Shown here in pieces: positions 26,753 through 36,945 of a stretch of DNA of 64,000 nt (the stretch's first letter is position 1; each line of letters starts with the position of its first letter). The stretch lies in NCBI GenBank assembly GCA_963737745.1, contig CAVTTR010000007.1:744001-808000 (forward strand). Reading direction: 5' to 3'. The position numbers and the translations under genes were made by a program. The notes under the pieces were generated by a model that saw nothing but the letters and a program-made list of their open reading frames with translations, was not told the DNA's origin and ran no database searches. Source of the DNA: Bog-473 sp963737745 (GTDB lineage: Bacteria; Actinomycetota; Acidimicrobiia; Acidimicrobiales; RAAP-2).

Positions 26753-29334
26753 TCAGGTCTGGTCGATCTGGATCGTCCCGGTACCCGTGAATCCGGGACC
26801 GGTTCCCGTCGTTGCCGTGATGGTGCAGAAGCCGGTACGGCAGTCGCCGTGTAAGTCGCGGCGGCCGTAGTACCAGTGCCTGCCGGTTGAAGTAACGGAC
26901 TCCGTCGTCGGGAGCAATCGTCCCACAGGCGGGCCACCGCTGGTGGTGAAGGTGACCGTGTCAGGAGACGTCACGGTCGTTCTTCACCGTTGCGGTGATA
27001 GTCGTCTGCGTTCCCACTGGGACCGTGGTGCTACCTGCGGTCAGCGTAATCGACTCAGGGACAGCGGTCTGAACGATGACGAGGTTGGGCGTTACGGCGC
27101 CAGTGTCAGCCTCCGTACCGACCAGGGTGCAGGTACCTGCGGCAGTTCCGGCCACATAGGTAACCGAGGCCGTGCCTGCTGAGCTTGTCGTCGCAGGTGC
27201 CGGGCTCACGGTGCCGCAAGCTCCAGCAACACTGGGCGTCAGGGTGAACTGAACGGCGTCACCACTCAGCGGTGTGCTGCTGGCGTCAACGGCCTTGACC
27301 GAGACGACGCCAGAACTGGTTGAGCTGCCAGCAGTGTTGACAACCAAGGGTCCCGGGTTAGCCGATGTGTACGTAAGCGACCCAAGGGCGGGGGCAGGAC
27401 TCGAGGTTTGGTCAACGAAAATCGTACCGGTTCCAGCGGCATTGCTCTCCGTAGCCTTGATCGTGCAGAAGCCAGTCGTTCCCGCAAGCGACGTGTAGGT
27501 CGTCGTCACGGTGAAGGGGCCAGATGCACCAGTGGTTCCGGATGGCGGCGACAGGTGCCGCAAGCAGCACCACTCTCGGTGAAGTTGACGGTGTCGTGTG
27601 CGACAGAACCACCCGTTCCGGGAGCCAGAGTCGCCATGATCGTGTCCGTGCTCGTTCCATTGTCCGGCACTGCTGGTGCGCTCTGCGTGAACGTGAAGGT
27701 GTTCGGAGGCTCAGTCTGCGTGATGGTGGTTGAACCCGTTTGCCCATCAATCGCCTCGGTGGCCGTGATGGTGCAAATCGGAGCCGTTGTTCCCGCCACG
27801 TAGGGCACAGTGGTGTATGTAACACCCGTGACCATCCCGCTGCTGTTCGTGACGTATGGGCCTACGCTCAACGTTCCACAGCCTGTAATGGGTGACACAG
27901 CCAGCTGAACGGTGTCGTTAGCCAGAACCAATCCCGCAGGGTTGTGCACGGTGATCGCGAGCTGGAACGGGAGTCCCGTTCGCCGGCGTGGTTCCAGCTG
28001 ACGAGGTTGCGCCGGGGCCGACCGCAATGGAGGCTGTACCGGCCGTAACAACGGCGGCCGGGGCAAAGTACCCGAAGGCGTCAATGACCAGGTCAATCGG
28101 CGAGCCTGAGTTCAGGTTGTACACCTGAACAGAGCCAGCCGTTGTCCCAGCCGTGTCAGCCTGCGTGAAGTTCGGGACCGGACCACTACCAGCCGCCCAG
28201 TTCACATCCGATGCCGTCGGCGCAGTTGTCGTTCCAGTCGGGAAGACCGTGATGTACCCGGGTGCTGCGCCCGGTACCACCGTGAAGTTGGCGGCGACGG
28301 CCGTTGCGGTGGTGGGGATACCCGAGGCAGTCGTGGCAAGATTGAACGTTTCAGTTCCGCCGGACGGGATGGGGGTGCCATTGTCGTCGACCGGGTGTCG
28401 GTTACACGAACCGGTGTGGCTAGGGGAATAAAAGTAGCCCCTGTTCCGCCAAAGCCGGAGTAGTAACCCTCAACGTCGACGTCGACATTGACGGTCCCTA
28501 CGTAGTTGTAGAGGTGATTGCGCCGCCGGTTCCCACGTTAACGATGTCGCGGTTGGCAACGGTCTGCCCAGCGACGAAGTTGAGGTTCGATGTGACATTG
28601 GGAGTGGCACCGGTCGGGTAGGCAGTGAGGTAGCTGGCTGCCGTTCCGCCTGCTGCGGTCAGGTTAACGACGACTGCGGATGCAGTAGTCGGAATGCCGG
28701 TGCTTCCACCCGTGACAGTGGCGGTAGTGGTCGCGCCAGCGCCAATGGCCGTCCCCGTTGTGGCGCCACCGAATACACGGTATGGGGAGACCGGGTTGTA
28801 CAGGCCAGCGCCCGTCGTTGTTGTGTTGGCGGTGTAATAGCCCTCGACGTCAACGTCAACCCCGGTCGTCCCGGCGTAGTTATAGACGGAAACGGCGCCG
28901 CTCGATGACAGAGGAACTGTGACGAGGTTGGCCACGGTCTGTCCGGCGACGAAGTTGACGTTGGAAGTTGCGGGCAGGGCGCCACCGGCCGGAAAGACAG
29001 TGAGATAGCCGGCAGCTGTCGGGTTCTGTGCAGTCACGTTAAGAACAGCCGCAGTCGCTCCCGAAGGAACTGCGGGGGAGCCAACGCCAGTGATCTGCAC
29101 GTTTTGGGTCGCGCCTGCGGCCACCGATGCCCCTGTGGTGCTGGTGCCCAGCACACGGAATGGCGTGACTGCCGTGTACGCAGAGGGCGAGGCCGTCGCA
29201 GCCGAAGCGGCTGTTACCGACAGCAGAGGTCCGGCAATTACGCCGAATAGGGCAACGAGGGCACCGACAATGACAGCTGTAGCTCGAGAGAGCCTGCCTA
29301 TCACTGAGGGCCCGGTTCTTGATGACCGCAGCAT
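26753..29334 (-). pseudogene. Large secreted DTR/GYF and Ig-like repeat protein, broken by many frame changes
   Basis: ATG 29334, with AAGGAAG 5 nt upstream, opens a long signal peptide (VIGRLSRATAVIVGALVALFG ... ASA). The sequence then reads through two DTR/GYF-type modules (SAYTAVTPFRVLGTST ... DVDVEGYYTAN; SPYRVFGGATTG). Further homologous sequence continues in shifting frames down to GTGTIQIDQT and a stop at 26753. I can place shifts near 28518, 28390, 27975, 27555 and 26975, with more between 26860 and 26960. Some need an added base, others a removed one. The distal half holds three or more Ig-like Big_1 repeats (CTITATE, CTIKATES, CTLVGTEAD). It is a paralogue of the lipoprotein gene next to it. 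Whether it is a decayed gene or poor sequence over a repeat is open. Confidence 0.75.
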
Positions 29335-29617
29335 GTGCACTTCCTTTTGTCTGGGACTTGACGGGGACTGTTCAAAGCTGTCGAGCGAAGTTTGTAGGAG
29401 GCCCCCCAATAACGGGCGCGTACCTGCGTCCTAAGACTCGACCCGCTGCAACTTAGGGCTTTAGGAATGACAAGTCAAGTATTTCGGGTTGCAGGATGGT
29501 TGGAAATTGTCCGATCTATCTGCAACTTTTCCGCCACTGAGCCGCAACCACGTGATGCAAATGAAAGCGGCCGATGTAGTACGGGCGGGTTTGCGACAAC
29601 CGGCTCGTGAGGCCTAT

Positions 29618-30557
29618 TCACCGCTGTGTCCGTCCCTGCGCAATGTCATCAAGAAGCTCGATGTTCTTCTCCAAGGACTCTGCGAGGTCGCGCAGCGTCG
29701 TGCGCCTGCTTCGATTGGAGCGAAGAAGGTGGCGCAGGCGTTCGGTCATTTCGTGGCGGGTGATGCCTGCTCGGATGCCCATTTGTGATTCGAGCTCCTC
29801 TATATGGGCGCTGGGCGATGCGGAGCTCTCGCTGCAGAATGCGAGCCGGGAGCAGTGGCGGGTCGGTCGCAGGAGCCGATCCCCGTGGGGCAGCGAGAAA
29901 GAGAAATTGGTACGACAGCGCTTCGGGGTCTGACCTGACTTGTTCAGCCACTGCTTCATCGAGCTCCTCGAGACGGATGGCGATTTCGGTGGCGTCCACC
30001 GGGAACGTGACTCGATCTTCATCGAGCACGACAAGACCGGCCTCGCGGAGAAACTGGTGAACGCTGTGGGGATCGAAGAACCGCAAATGGGTCGAATCGA
30101 GCAACCCGGTAGCGGTATAGGGGAATCGGCCCCCGAGCAGCTGGGCCCGCATAGCGGCGTGCGCCACATTTGGAAGGGAGATGACAACGCAACCTCGATC
30201 CGAGAGCAGCTGAAGAGAATCGCGCAGAACCGCGAGCGGGTCCTTGAGGTGCTCGAGGATGTCAAGAAAAAGAATGACGTCGAAACGCCGGCCCAATGCT
30301 CCTTTGAGGTCCAGCTGCTCCACGTCCCCGACAATCACCTCTTCGCACCACTGCTCCGCGATCTGGGCCACCTCGGGGTCGTATTCGACGCCCCATACGC
30401 GGCAGCCCATCTGACTCAGCGTCCGGGCCACTGATCCGTCGGCGGCACCGATATCGAGGACGTCGCTGCCGGCAGGTACTGATGCCACTGCAAAGGCATG
30501 TGAGTCATTTACATTGCGCAGATCGATATCGGCCGTGTAGCGGAGCGGATCGTTCAC
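29618..30557 (-). CDS. SAM-dependent methyltransferase of the surface operon, C-terminal frameshift
   Basis: Residues 1-240 from ATG 30557 form a class I methyltransferase: VLDIGAADGSVARTLSQMG (motif I), VWGVEYDPE, LDLKGALGRRFDVILFLDILEHLKDPLAVL and VVISLPNVAHAAMR. This profile is typical of enzymes in polysaccharide and glycan clusters. The last part reads, one base over near 29812-29826, as a helical coiled tail (HIEELESQMGIRAGITRHEMTERLRHLL ... RTTLRDLAESLEKN). The tail resembles that of the neighbouring coiled-coil gene. It is the last gene of a tightly packed minus-strand operon from 33661. Confidence 0.75.
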
Positions 30558-30559
30558 GA

Positions 30560-30925
30560 CTAAGTCCCTGGTTTCCGCAAGAGACGCCGGACCTTTTGGA
30601 CCCCACCAACCGCCGTGCTCAACCCCAGGCGGTCATATACCCCCAGTTGATGGCGCAGGGCGGCCATCTCCGCTTCACGTCCCACCGCCTCCTCACGAAG
30701 CCGCTGGACTTCCGCCTGAAGTTCAATGCCGCTGGCCAGGGCATCAGCCAACGCATCCTGGTCCGGCTCGGGAAGGTCGGAGGATCCGGCGGGCGGTTGC
30801 TCCATGATTCGTAGGGTGAGTTGACGTATTGCTTCTTCGCGGGCGGCTAACTGTTGGCGTAGGCGAAGCGTTTCGCCAGAGGCGGATTCCGGACCCGGGT
30901 GGGGCGGCAAGGACTCGGCAGCCAT
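30560..30925 (-). CDS. Small coiled-coil protein in the glycosyltransferase operon
   Basis: A protein of about 121 residues (MAAESLPPHPGPESASGETLRLRQQLAAREEAIRQLTL). After a Pro-rich start it is almost entirely heptad-patterned coiled coil (LRLRQQLAAREEAIRQL; IELQAEVQRLREEAVGREAEMAALRHQL), with a basic end (KVRRLLRKPGT). The start overlaps the glycosyltransferase stop (TAATG), and the stop is 2 nt from the methyltransferase start. Coiled-coil pieces like this often sit at the end of glycan methyltransferases or polysaccharide length regulators. It may scaffold its neighbours; that is inference. Confidence 0.6.
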   Translation of the reverse strand: MAAESLPPHPGPESASGETLRLRQQLAAREEAIRQLTLRIMEQPPAGSSDLPEPDQDALADALASGIELQAEVQRLREEAVGREAEMAALRHQLGVYDRLGLSTAVGGVQKVRRLLRKPGT

Positions 30926-32844
30926 TAGGAATGCTCCAAAGTAGGCCAGGGAAGAGACGGGTGCCGGTCTCGGTAAATCTGCATGAACTCCGTCGTACTG
31001 AGGTTCAACCACGACTGGAGTGATCGGCCGTGCACACGATAACGCCCGATGAACGAAGAGACGAGCTCTCCCCGGTAACCCGCCGCGGCCAGCTGCAACC
31101 AGAAGGCATAGTCGTCATAGCCCCCTACTGCGGCGACCTGAGGATCGAATCCCCCGAACTCATCCCAGACCTCACGACGAATAACCGCCATGGTGTCTAT
31201 GTAATTGGCCTCCACCAGACGCTCGATGTTCCATGGGATCGCACTGAGCAATCCGGGGTCCTGACCAAACTTCTCGATGATGCCGTAGGCGAAGGCAGCA
31301 TCACTCTCTGTCAGGGCCTTCGCCAAGAGCCGGGCCCCGTCTGGATAGAGCGAGTTATCAGCGTCAAGGAGAAGGAGGAGTTGAGCACGGGCGTGACGGG
31401 CACCGATGTTGCGCGATACGGATGGGCCCTGGTTGGCCGCACCTGCCACCAGGCGGATTGGAAACCACTCGTATTCGGCGACGACCGATCGCAGGTGTTG
31501 CAACTCCTCGTCGTCGGAGTGGTCATCGACAATGACCAGTTCGAGCGAAATGCCGGTACTGGCGACCACTGATTCGATGGCAGCGCGCACGTAGGCCGAG
31601 TAGTTGTAATGAATAAGGACAACCGAAACCTCCGGGACGGCGTGAAGGTAACCGACGGTGTCAGAGACGCTCGCGTACTCCTGGGAGCCGTGCTCAAGCG
31701 CAGCGATCGTGGCCTCTATGAGTCGGGCATCTCCAATCTCGGCCAACACAAGGTTTTTCAGCATCGACCGGCTCTGCCGCGTATGCGCTTCAGCCTGGTC
31801 GAATAGGGCCGTTACCTGGTCCTTGTTCGTCGAGTTCACGACGGTTCGGCGCACGGGAGCGCGCCCTCCCTGGCGTCGCAAAGGAGACGGGAGCGGCTCG
31901 AGGTGAGACCGACTCACGCCGGACAGCCGCCGCTCAATCAGGGTGAGAAGTTGATCCACGTGATCGACGAAGTTCAGGTTCTTTCGCCCGAACTCGTAGG
32001 CGCGAATGGCCAGCTCCGAGCGAAGTTCCTCATTCCGCAAGATCCCGTCCAGTGTTCCAGCCAGGGTGGCCAAAGGAGCCTCTACAAAGTGCGTGGACGG
32101 AATCAGCGGTGCGTAGCCGCCCGAAGACTCGGTCACCACCAGGCAGCCGTTGGCCATTGCTTCGAGCACCCGGACCCATTCGAAATAATCCCTCTCGCCT
32201 TGGTGGACGTTTAAGAGCACCCTGCTCGTTGCCAGCATCTCGTGTTTCGCCCGGCCGTGCACAAAATGCTCTGTGTGGTCGCGTACTGGCCGGTCGCCAA
32301 TGAATAGGCGCAGGTCACAGGCCCATTGCGATAGAATGGAGGCCGACTCGGCCAGGAATTCTGCCCTACGTTCAGTGATGGACCCGAGAAACAGGACATC
32401 GAGGGAACGCTCCTTGGAGGTGGCGCCGCCCCAGGCATCCCAGCCTTGGTAATAACCGGGATGAAGCCGGTAAGTCTCCATGCCCCGCTGACGCATCTCC
32501 GTCACGCCTCGGCGATTGATGTCGAGTGCCAAAGGTCCGTACGAGGCGTAGCGGGCCCCATATTCGAACCAGTGTGTGCCGGGCTGCTCTACACCGAGGC
32601 AGATGCTGTCTGAGGCGGCTTTGACCAGTTCAGCCTCGCTCGCACCCTCGTACAGGGTGAAGTACTCATGAGGAGCCACCACAAGGTTGAGGGTGCCCGG
32701 CTCGCTACGAGGAAGTCCCGTTCTGCGGAGGCGAACCTCTCGTCCGCTGCGGGCTATGGCATCGGCAAGTGCTTCAGCAATTTCGGTCATGAATACGTTG
32801 CCGGTCGTGCTCACGTACACGTTGTAGGCCGCGGCAGTTGACAT
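30925..32844 (-). CDS. Two-domain glycosyltransferase (GT-B-like plus GT2)
   Basis: A 639-residue protein. The N-terminal half (to about residue 320) is GT-B-like, with a CgeB-type segment (HFVHGRAKHEMLATSRVLLNVHQGERDYFEWVRVLEAMANGCLVVTE). The C-terminal half, from about residue 385, is a GT2 (GT-A) domain: VSVVLIHYNYSAYVRAAIESV, LELVIVDDHSDDEE, NQGPSVSRNIGARHA and the DxD-like LLLLDADN, then GGYDDYAFWLQLAAAGYRG. Both domains look complete, so the protein could add two different sugars. No membrane segment is seen. It is the core enzyme of the four-gene operon, probably building a surface polysaccharide or glycoprotein glycan. Confidence 0.85.
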   Translation of the reverse strand: MSTAAAYNVYVSTTGNVFMTEIAEALADAIARSGREVRLRRTGLPRSEPGTLNLVVAPHEYFTLYEGASEAELVKAASDSICLGVEQPGTHWFEYGARYASYGPLALDINRRGVTEMRQRGMETYRLHPGYYQGWDAWGGATSKERSLDVLFLGSITERRAEFLAESASILSQWACDLRLFIGDRPVRDHTEHFVHGRAKHEMLATSRVLLNVHQGERDYFEWVRVLEAMANGCLVVTESSGGYAPLIPSTHFVEAPLATLAGTLDGILRNEELRSELAIRAYEFGRKNLNFVDHVDQLLTLIERRLSGVSRSHLEPLPSPLRRQGGRAPVRRTVVNSTNKDQVTALFDQAEAHTRQSRSMLKNLVLAEIGDARLIEATIAALEHGSQEYASVSDTVGYLHAVPEVSVVLIHYNYSAYVRAAIESVVASTGISLELVIVDDHSDDEELQHLRSVVAEYEWFPIRLVAGAANQGPSVSRNIGARHARAQLLLLLDADNSLYPDGARLLAKALTESDAAFAYGIIEKFGQDPGLLSAIPWNIERLVEANYIDTMAVIRREVWDEFGGFDPQVAAVGGYDDYAFWLQLAAAGYRGELVSSFIGRYRVHGRSLQSWLNLSTTEFMQIYRDRHPSLPWPTLEHS

Positions 32845-32850
32845 GGTGCG

Positions 32851-33661
32851 CTACGTGGATCTCGCTGCGGCGAAGGCCACGAAGGACGGAGCCAACGTCG
32901 CAGGGGGCACACACCCGAGGAAATATGTATCTCCGAAGGCCCGCACCACCCCTGCGGCATTCGCCATCCAATAGCCGAATACCTGCTTGGACGAGCAAAG
33001 TCCGACGAGTGCGCCGTTGACTCCAACATCAGCCAGGCTGCCGAAGTCCACGGCATCGCCAAAGGTCAGCACCTGGCCTTGGCTCGTCGCCAGCCAGTAA
33101 CCAGCGCCAGAGGGCGTTGCTCCGATGGAGACGACGGGGCTTTTCAGGTCGAGCATCGACGGCGGAACCGCAATAGGGCGCGCCGGCGAATGAGAAGACA
33201 CCCCCGTCAGCAGCGACCAGCCAATAACCCGAGCCCAAGGGACTTACGGCCATGTCCACGATGGGACGGTTGAGATGATCAACGGCTGGCGACCCATGAA
33301 AACCAGCCGAGCCAAATGTATAAATGCCACCATTGGCCACGGCGACGTAATAGCCGAGTCCATCCGAAGCCGCCGCCACCGCCGCTGCAGGCACTGCCAC
33401 GCCCAGCTCCTTCGGTGACCCCAGGTAAGGCGCATCACCACGGCACGTCACTCCCCCATCTGTGGTCAGAATCCAGGATCCCTTTCCACTAGGGGTGAGC
33501 GCCACTCCGGCCAGGGTTAACGAATCGTCGAGGACCGGATCCTCCCATGTGTCGAGCGACCCGAATCCGAAGGATTCACCGCGCGCCGCCACAAGGGCGT
33601 AGCCCATTTCGGTGGCCGGCCCTGATGACTGTGGGTATCCCGACCACCTCGATGCGGTCAT
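32851..33661 (-). CDS. GYWL-repeat propeller-like protein without signal peptide, with an apparent frameshift
   Basis: From ATG 33661 the protein reads about five copies of a repeat of roughly 40-50 residues whose best copy is GSGYWLVAADGGVFSFAGAPYCGS. Others include MGYALVAARGESFGFGS, GLGYYVAVANGGIYTFGSAGFHGS and GAGYWLATSQGQVLTFGDA. The family is the same as in the gene at 36973-39643, but repeats here are more diverged. There is no signal peptide or membrane helix at the N-terminus, unlike other proteins of this type. One base must be skipped near 33140-33175 to keep the repeats in frame. It starts the glycosyltransferase operon, with 6 nt to the next gene. Confidence 0.65.
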
Positions 33662-33854
33662 TTTGCAGGCAGTTTGCTGAAGTACCAGCTCATGCGGATG
33701 TCACACACCGTCCTCAATCTAGCAAGTGGGCCTTCGGAGGATCCGATAGCGGCCTCTGTGAGGGACCTCTCTCATGGCGACCCAGAGCCTTTCAGTCGCC
33801 GGCCATCCCAGATGGCCACCAGAGCAATGGGCAAAAGGATTGCCTCCGCTATCC

Positions 33855-33895
33855 GGAACGATTACCGTTATGGTTATGAACTCATTTTGCCACCT
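33855..33895 (+). promoter_or_regulatory. AT-rich candidate promoter/Zur operator upstream of the zinc operon
   Basis: The stretch around CGATTACCGTTATGGTTATGA is markedly more AT-rich than its surroundings and lies just upstream of the most hydrophobic start of the zinc-binding protein. Zur operators are AT-rich imperfect palindromes, and the operon encodes its own Zur. The palindrome here is weak, so this is a suggestion only. Confidence 0.25.
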
Positions 33896-33928
33896 GAGAA
33901 CACGCCATTGGGCCCAATTGGGGTCTTC

Positions 33929-34816
33929 ATGGCCGCAGCTTTTTCGCTGACTTTGGGATCTTGGAGCCAGGCAAGTGGAGCGAGCCAATCTCACCCCACG
34001 CAACTCAAGGTGGTGGCGGCAGAGAATTTTTGGGGCAACATTGCCAGCCAGTTGGGGAGTCCTGATATATCGGTGACGTCATTGATCACCAATCCCAATG
34101 CCGACCCTCACCTCTTCGAGACCGATGCCGAGGACGCAGCGAAGCTGGCTCAGGCCCAAGTGGTCATTGAGAACGGCGTTGGCTATGACACCTGGATGCG
34201 CTCCCTGCTCAACGCCGACGGTGGACGGGCCTTGGTTGTAAATGCCGGCAACCTTCTCCACATCTCGGGGGACGATCCCAATCCTCACCTCTGGTACAAC
34301 ATCCCGGAGGTTCCAAAGGTGGCAGCCGCCATCGTGGCAGCGCTGACCAAGGCAGATCCCGGGGACTCCTCCGTCTTTCATCGCAACCTGCGACAGTTCG
34401 ATAAATCGCTTGCGCCCCTCACCGCCATGCTCACGTCGATTCGAAAAGACTTCACTGGCTCCCCGGTCGCATACACAGAGCGAGTGCCAGGGTATGCCCT
34501 CGCTGATGCCCATTTGACGGTGAAGACTCCCGTGGGCTTTGCCCGTTCCATCGAAGATGGACAGGACCCCGGTCCGGCGGACACGCTGGCGATGGAGCAA
34601 CTGATCACGCAGCACCGCATCGACGTACTCCTCTATAACGTCCAGACAGTGACCCCAGTTACCACGCAGGTCCGGACATTGGCGCAAAAAAGTGGGGTCG
34701 CCGTGGTGGGCGTTTCCGAGACGATGCCGGCCTCCGCTCGTACCTATCAGCAATGGCAATTGGCGCAACTGACCTCGCTCTTCCATGCCCTGCAAGGCGC
34801 GACGTCTAAATCATGA
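33929..34816 (+). CDS. znuA: Zinc ABC transporter substrate-binding protein
   Basis: Cluster A-I metal-binding protein that captures zinc (or manganese) outside the membrane. Family marks are LKVVAAENFWGNIASQLG, the metal histidine in TNPNADPHLFET, NPHLWYNIPEV (second histidine), YTERVPGYALADAHL, and a late Asp-containing segment. The His-rich loop of many ZnuA proteins is absent. The start is uncertain: ATG 33929 gives a short signal peptide (MAAAFSLTLGSWSQASGA), while an upstream TTG in frame would lengthen the hydrophobic core. It overlaps znuC (ATGA). No lipobox cysteine is present. Confidence 0.88.
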   Translation: MAAAFSLTLGSWSQASGASQSHPTQLKVVAAENFWGNIASQLGSPDISVTSLITNPNADPHLFETDAEDAAKLAQAQVVIENGVGYDTWMRSLLNADGGRALVVNAGNLLHISGDDPNPHLWYNIPEVPKVAAAIVAALTKADPGDSSVFHRNLRQFDKSLAPLTAMLTSIRKDFTGSPVAYTERVPGYALADAHLTVKTPVGFARSIEDGQDPGPADTLAMEQLITQHRIDVLLYNVQTVTPVTTQVRTLAQKSGVAVVGVSETMPASARTYQQWQLAQLTSLFHALQGATSKS

Positions 34817-35643
34817 ATCCAAGCTCAGCGCCATTGGTCGAGCTGCGGCAGGCATCGGTCCGGATGGGGACCCGGAATCTCTGGTCCGACCTCACGGTCT
34901 CATTGGAGTCGGGCGAATTCCTCGCGGTCTTGGGGCCCAACGGTGTGGGCAAGACAACGATTTTGAAGGTGTTGCTCGGCCTCGTCCCGCTCTCGACCGG
35001 CGAGGTTCGGGTCATTGGTGCACCACCGCGTCGAGGTAACGACGAGGTGGGATACATCCCTCAACAAAGGGCCTTCGACCAAAACCTCCCTATCAGAGCC
35101 TTAGATCTGGTTCGATTCGGAATCGATGGGCATCGATGGGGCCTTCCCTTGCGATCGCGGGTTCATCGGCAGCGCCTGGAAGAGGTCATGGAGGCGGTGG
35201 GGGCGACCGCGTACGCCAATGCTCCTGTCGGTTTGCTATCGGGAGGGGAGCAGCAGCGACTACGAATTGCTCAGGCTCTCCTTGGCGATCCTCAGGTCCT
35301 GCTCTGCGACGAACCGCTCTTGGCGTTGGACCTGGCCAGTCAGGACGCGGTCGCTGCTCTCATAGACGAGAGGCGACGCGTTGCTGGGACCCCAGTCGTC
35401 TTCGTGACGCACGAGGTCAATCCTGTCTTGCCCTACGTGGATCGCATCCTGTATCTGGTCAGGGGCCGGTGGGCCATCGGCACGCCCAACGAGATCCTGA
35501 CCAGCGAGCGACTGAGCTCGCTCTACGGGATTCCCGTTGACGTCATTAAGGTGCGGGACCGGTTCATCGTTCTCAGCGCCGAGCACGCAAGCTCTACCGA
35601 GCCCGGGAGCCACGCTCATCACGATGATGGACGGCCGCGCTAG
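34813..35643 (+). CDS. znuC: Zinc ABC transporter ATP-binding protein
   Basis: ATPase of the zinc uptake system. Walker A is LGPNGVGKTT near residue 41, the Q-loop is GYIPQQRAF, the ABC signature LLSGGEQQRLRIAQALL, and Walker B VLLCDEPLLALD. The switch histidine is in VVFVTHEVNPVL. The 276 residues end in a His/Asp-rich tail (HAHHDDGR) that may bind metal. The start overlaps the binding-protein stop; the stop shares one base with znuB. Confidence 0.94.
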   Translation: MNPSSAPLVELRQASVRMGTRNLWSDLTVSLESGEFLAVLGPNGVGKTTILKVLLGLVPLSTGEVRVIGAPPRRGNDEVGYIPQQRAFDQNLPIRALDLVRFGIDGHRWGLPLRSRVHRQRLEEVMEAVGATAYANAPVGLLSGGEQQRLRIAQALLGDPQVLLCDEPLLALDLASQDAVAALIDERRRVAGTPVVFVTHEVNPVLPYVDRILYLVRGRWAIGTPNEILTSERLSSLYGIPVDVIKVRDRFIVLSAEHASSTEPGSHAHHDDGRPR

Positions 35644-36527
35644 TGGGCATCGGCTATTACTTGCAGTTCGGATTCGCCCAACACGCACTTGAGGCCGCGT
35701 TCCTGGTGGCGACGAGCTGCGGGCTTATCGGTCCATTCGTGATCAGTCGATCGATGGCCTTTGCCGTGCACGGCACCAGCGAGCTCGCCTTTACGGGCGC
35801 CGTTGGCGGTCTCCTGGTAGGAGATAATCCGATCGTTGGTGCACTGGTTGGTGCAATGGTGGTGGCCGGACTCATCGGAACAATGGGACAACGTCCCTCC
35901 GAGCGCGATTCGTCTATCGGGGTAGTCCTCGCCGCCGGACTGGGCCTTGGCGTCTACCTCCTCGGCTTTTACCACGGCTACGCCAGCGAAGCACTGAACA
36001 TCCTGTTCGGAAACATATTTGGCGTCAGTACTGGACAAATCATCTTGCTGGTCGCCATTGCCCTCGGAGTGGCAATCACCATGGCCGTCTTGTGGCGTCC
36101 ACTGCTTTTCGCCTCCGTCGATCCCGACGTTGCTCAAGCCCGAGGGGTCCGCACGGGGCTTCTCGGTTTCATCTTTCTCTTCGTTCTCGCCATCACCGTC
36201 ACCGAAGCCGCTCAGCTTGTAGGCACGCTGCTTGTTCTGAGTCTGGCCATCACCCCCGCTGCGGCCGCCCAGAGGCTCTCAGCCAGTCCCACGTCCGTGG
36301 CTCTACTCTCGGTCATGTTCGCAGTTGTCTCGGCGGAGGGAGGACTCCTTCTGAGCTTTCAGTTCGCCTCCGTGAAACCAAGCGTGCTCATTGTCGCAAT
36401 CAGTTTCTTCCTCTATGTGGCTGCCCGACTGGTGGGACCATCGCTCGCCACTCGCCGTCGACAGAGCCGTATTCTTGTTGTTCCCGATAGAGGAGCTGGG
36501 GATTTGGCAGAGTTACAGGATGACTGA
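35643..36527 (+). CDS. znuB: Zinc ABC transporter permease
   Basis: ABC-3 family membrane permease of 294 residues with about eight hydrophobic helices (for example ALVGAMVVAGLIGTM, GVVLAAGLGLGVYLLGF, IILLVAIALGVAITMAVLW). The segment VDPDVAQARGV is the family loop that contacts the ATPase. The start is GTG 35643, overlapping the znuC stop by one base. The stop lies inside the beginning of zur (8-nt overlap), so the four genes form one transcript. Confidence 0.93.
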   Translation: MGIGYYLQFGFAQHALEAAFLVATSCGLIGPFVISRSMAFAVHGTSELAFTGAVGGLLVGDNPIVGALVGAMVVAGLIGTMGQRPSERDSSIGVVLAAGLGLGVYLLGFYHGYASEALNILFGNIFGVSTGQIILLVAIALGVAITMAVLWRPLLFASVDPDVAQARGVRTGLLGFIFLFVLAITVTEAAQLVGTLLVLSLAITPAAAAQRLSASPTSVALLSVMFAVVSAEGGLLLSFQFASVKPSVLIVAISFFLYVAARLVGPSLATRRRQSRILVVPDRGAGDLAELQDD

Positions 36528-36945
36528 GACTCCGATGCGGGCGACGCGAAGCACGCGTCAGGGTCAGGCCGTACTGAGCGCGCTGGACAGCTCAGAGAGC
36601 TTCCGGAGCGCGCAGGATATCCATGCCCAGTTGCGCGCCGCAGGTGAAACGGTTGGGCTGACCACGGTATATCGCCATTTAGCGCTGCTCACAGAAGACG
36701 GCCAGCTCGATGCACTGCAAACTGCCGACGGCGAGCTCGTCTACCGCCGCTGCCTCAGCAGACAACACCATCACCACGTCGTGTGTAGACAGTGCCGGCG
36801 AGGCACAGAGGTCGAACTGCCGGATCTCGAGCAATGGGCCGAGTCCACCGCACAGTCCTTGGGCTATACGGACATCAGTCATACGGTAGAGATATTCGGC
36901 TTGTGCTCTTCCTGTCGACACGCCAAAGAGGATGCCCAACCGTAG
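36520..36945 (+). CDS. zur: Fur-family transcriptional regulator, Zur type
   Basis: A 141-residue Fur-family repressor. The winged helix is at residues about 10-80 (VLSALDSSESFRSAQDIHAQL and GLTTVYRHLALL). A metal region follows with HHHHVVCRQC, and a C-terminal CSSC forms the structural zinc site with it. Its position at the end of the zinc transporter operon indicates Zur rather than Fur. When zinc is plentiful it should repress the operon that contains it. Confidence 0.9.
   Translation: MTETPMRATRSTRQGQAVLSALDSSESFRSAQDIHAQLRAAGETVGLTTVYRHLALLTEDGQLDALQTADGELVYRRCLSRQHHHHVVCRQCRRGTEVELPDLEQWAESTAQSLGYTDISHTVEIFGLCSSCRHAKEDAQP

Noticed and set aside
33662..33928. An N-terminal extension of the zinc-binding protein from 33674
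   Set aside because: The added 85 residues are charged and low in family signal, and would place the signal peptide in mid-protein.
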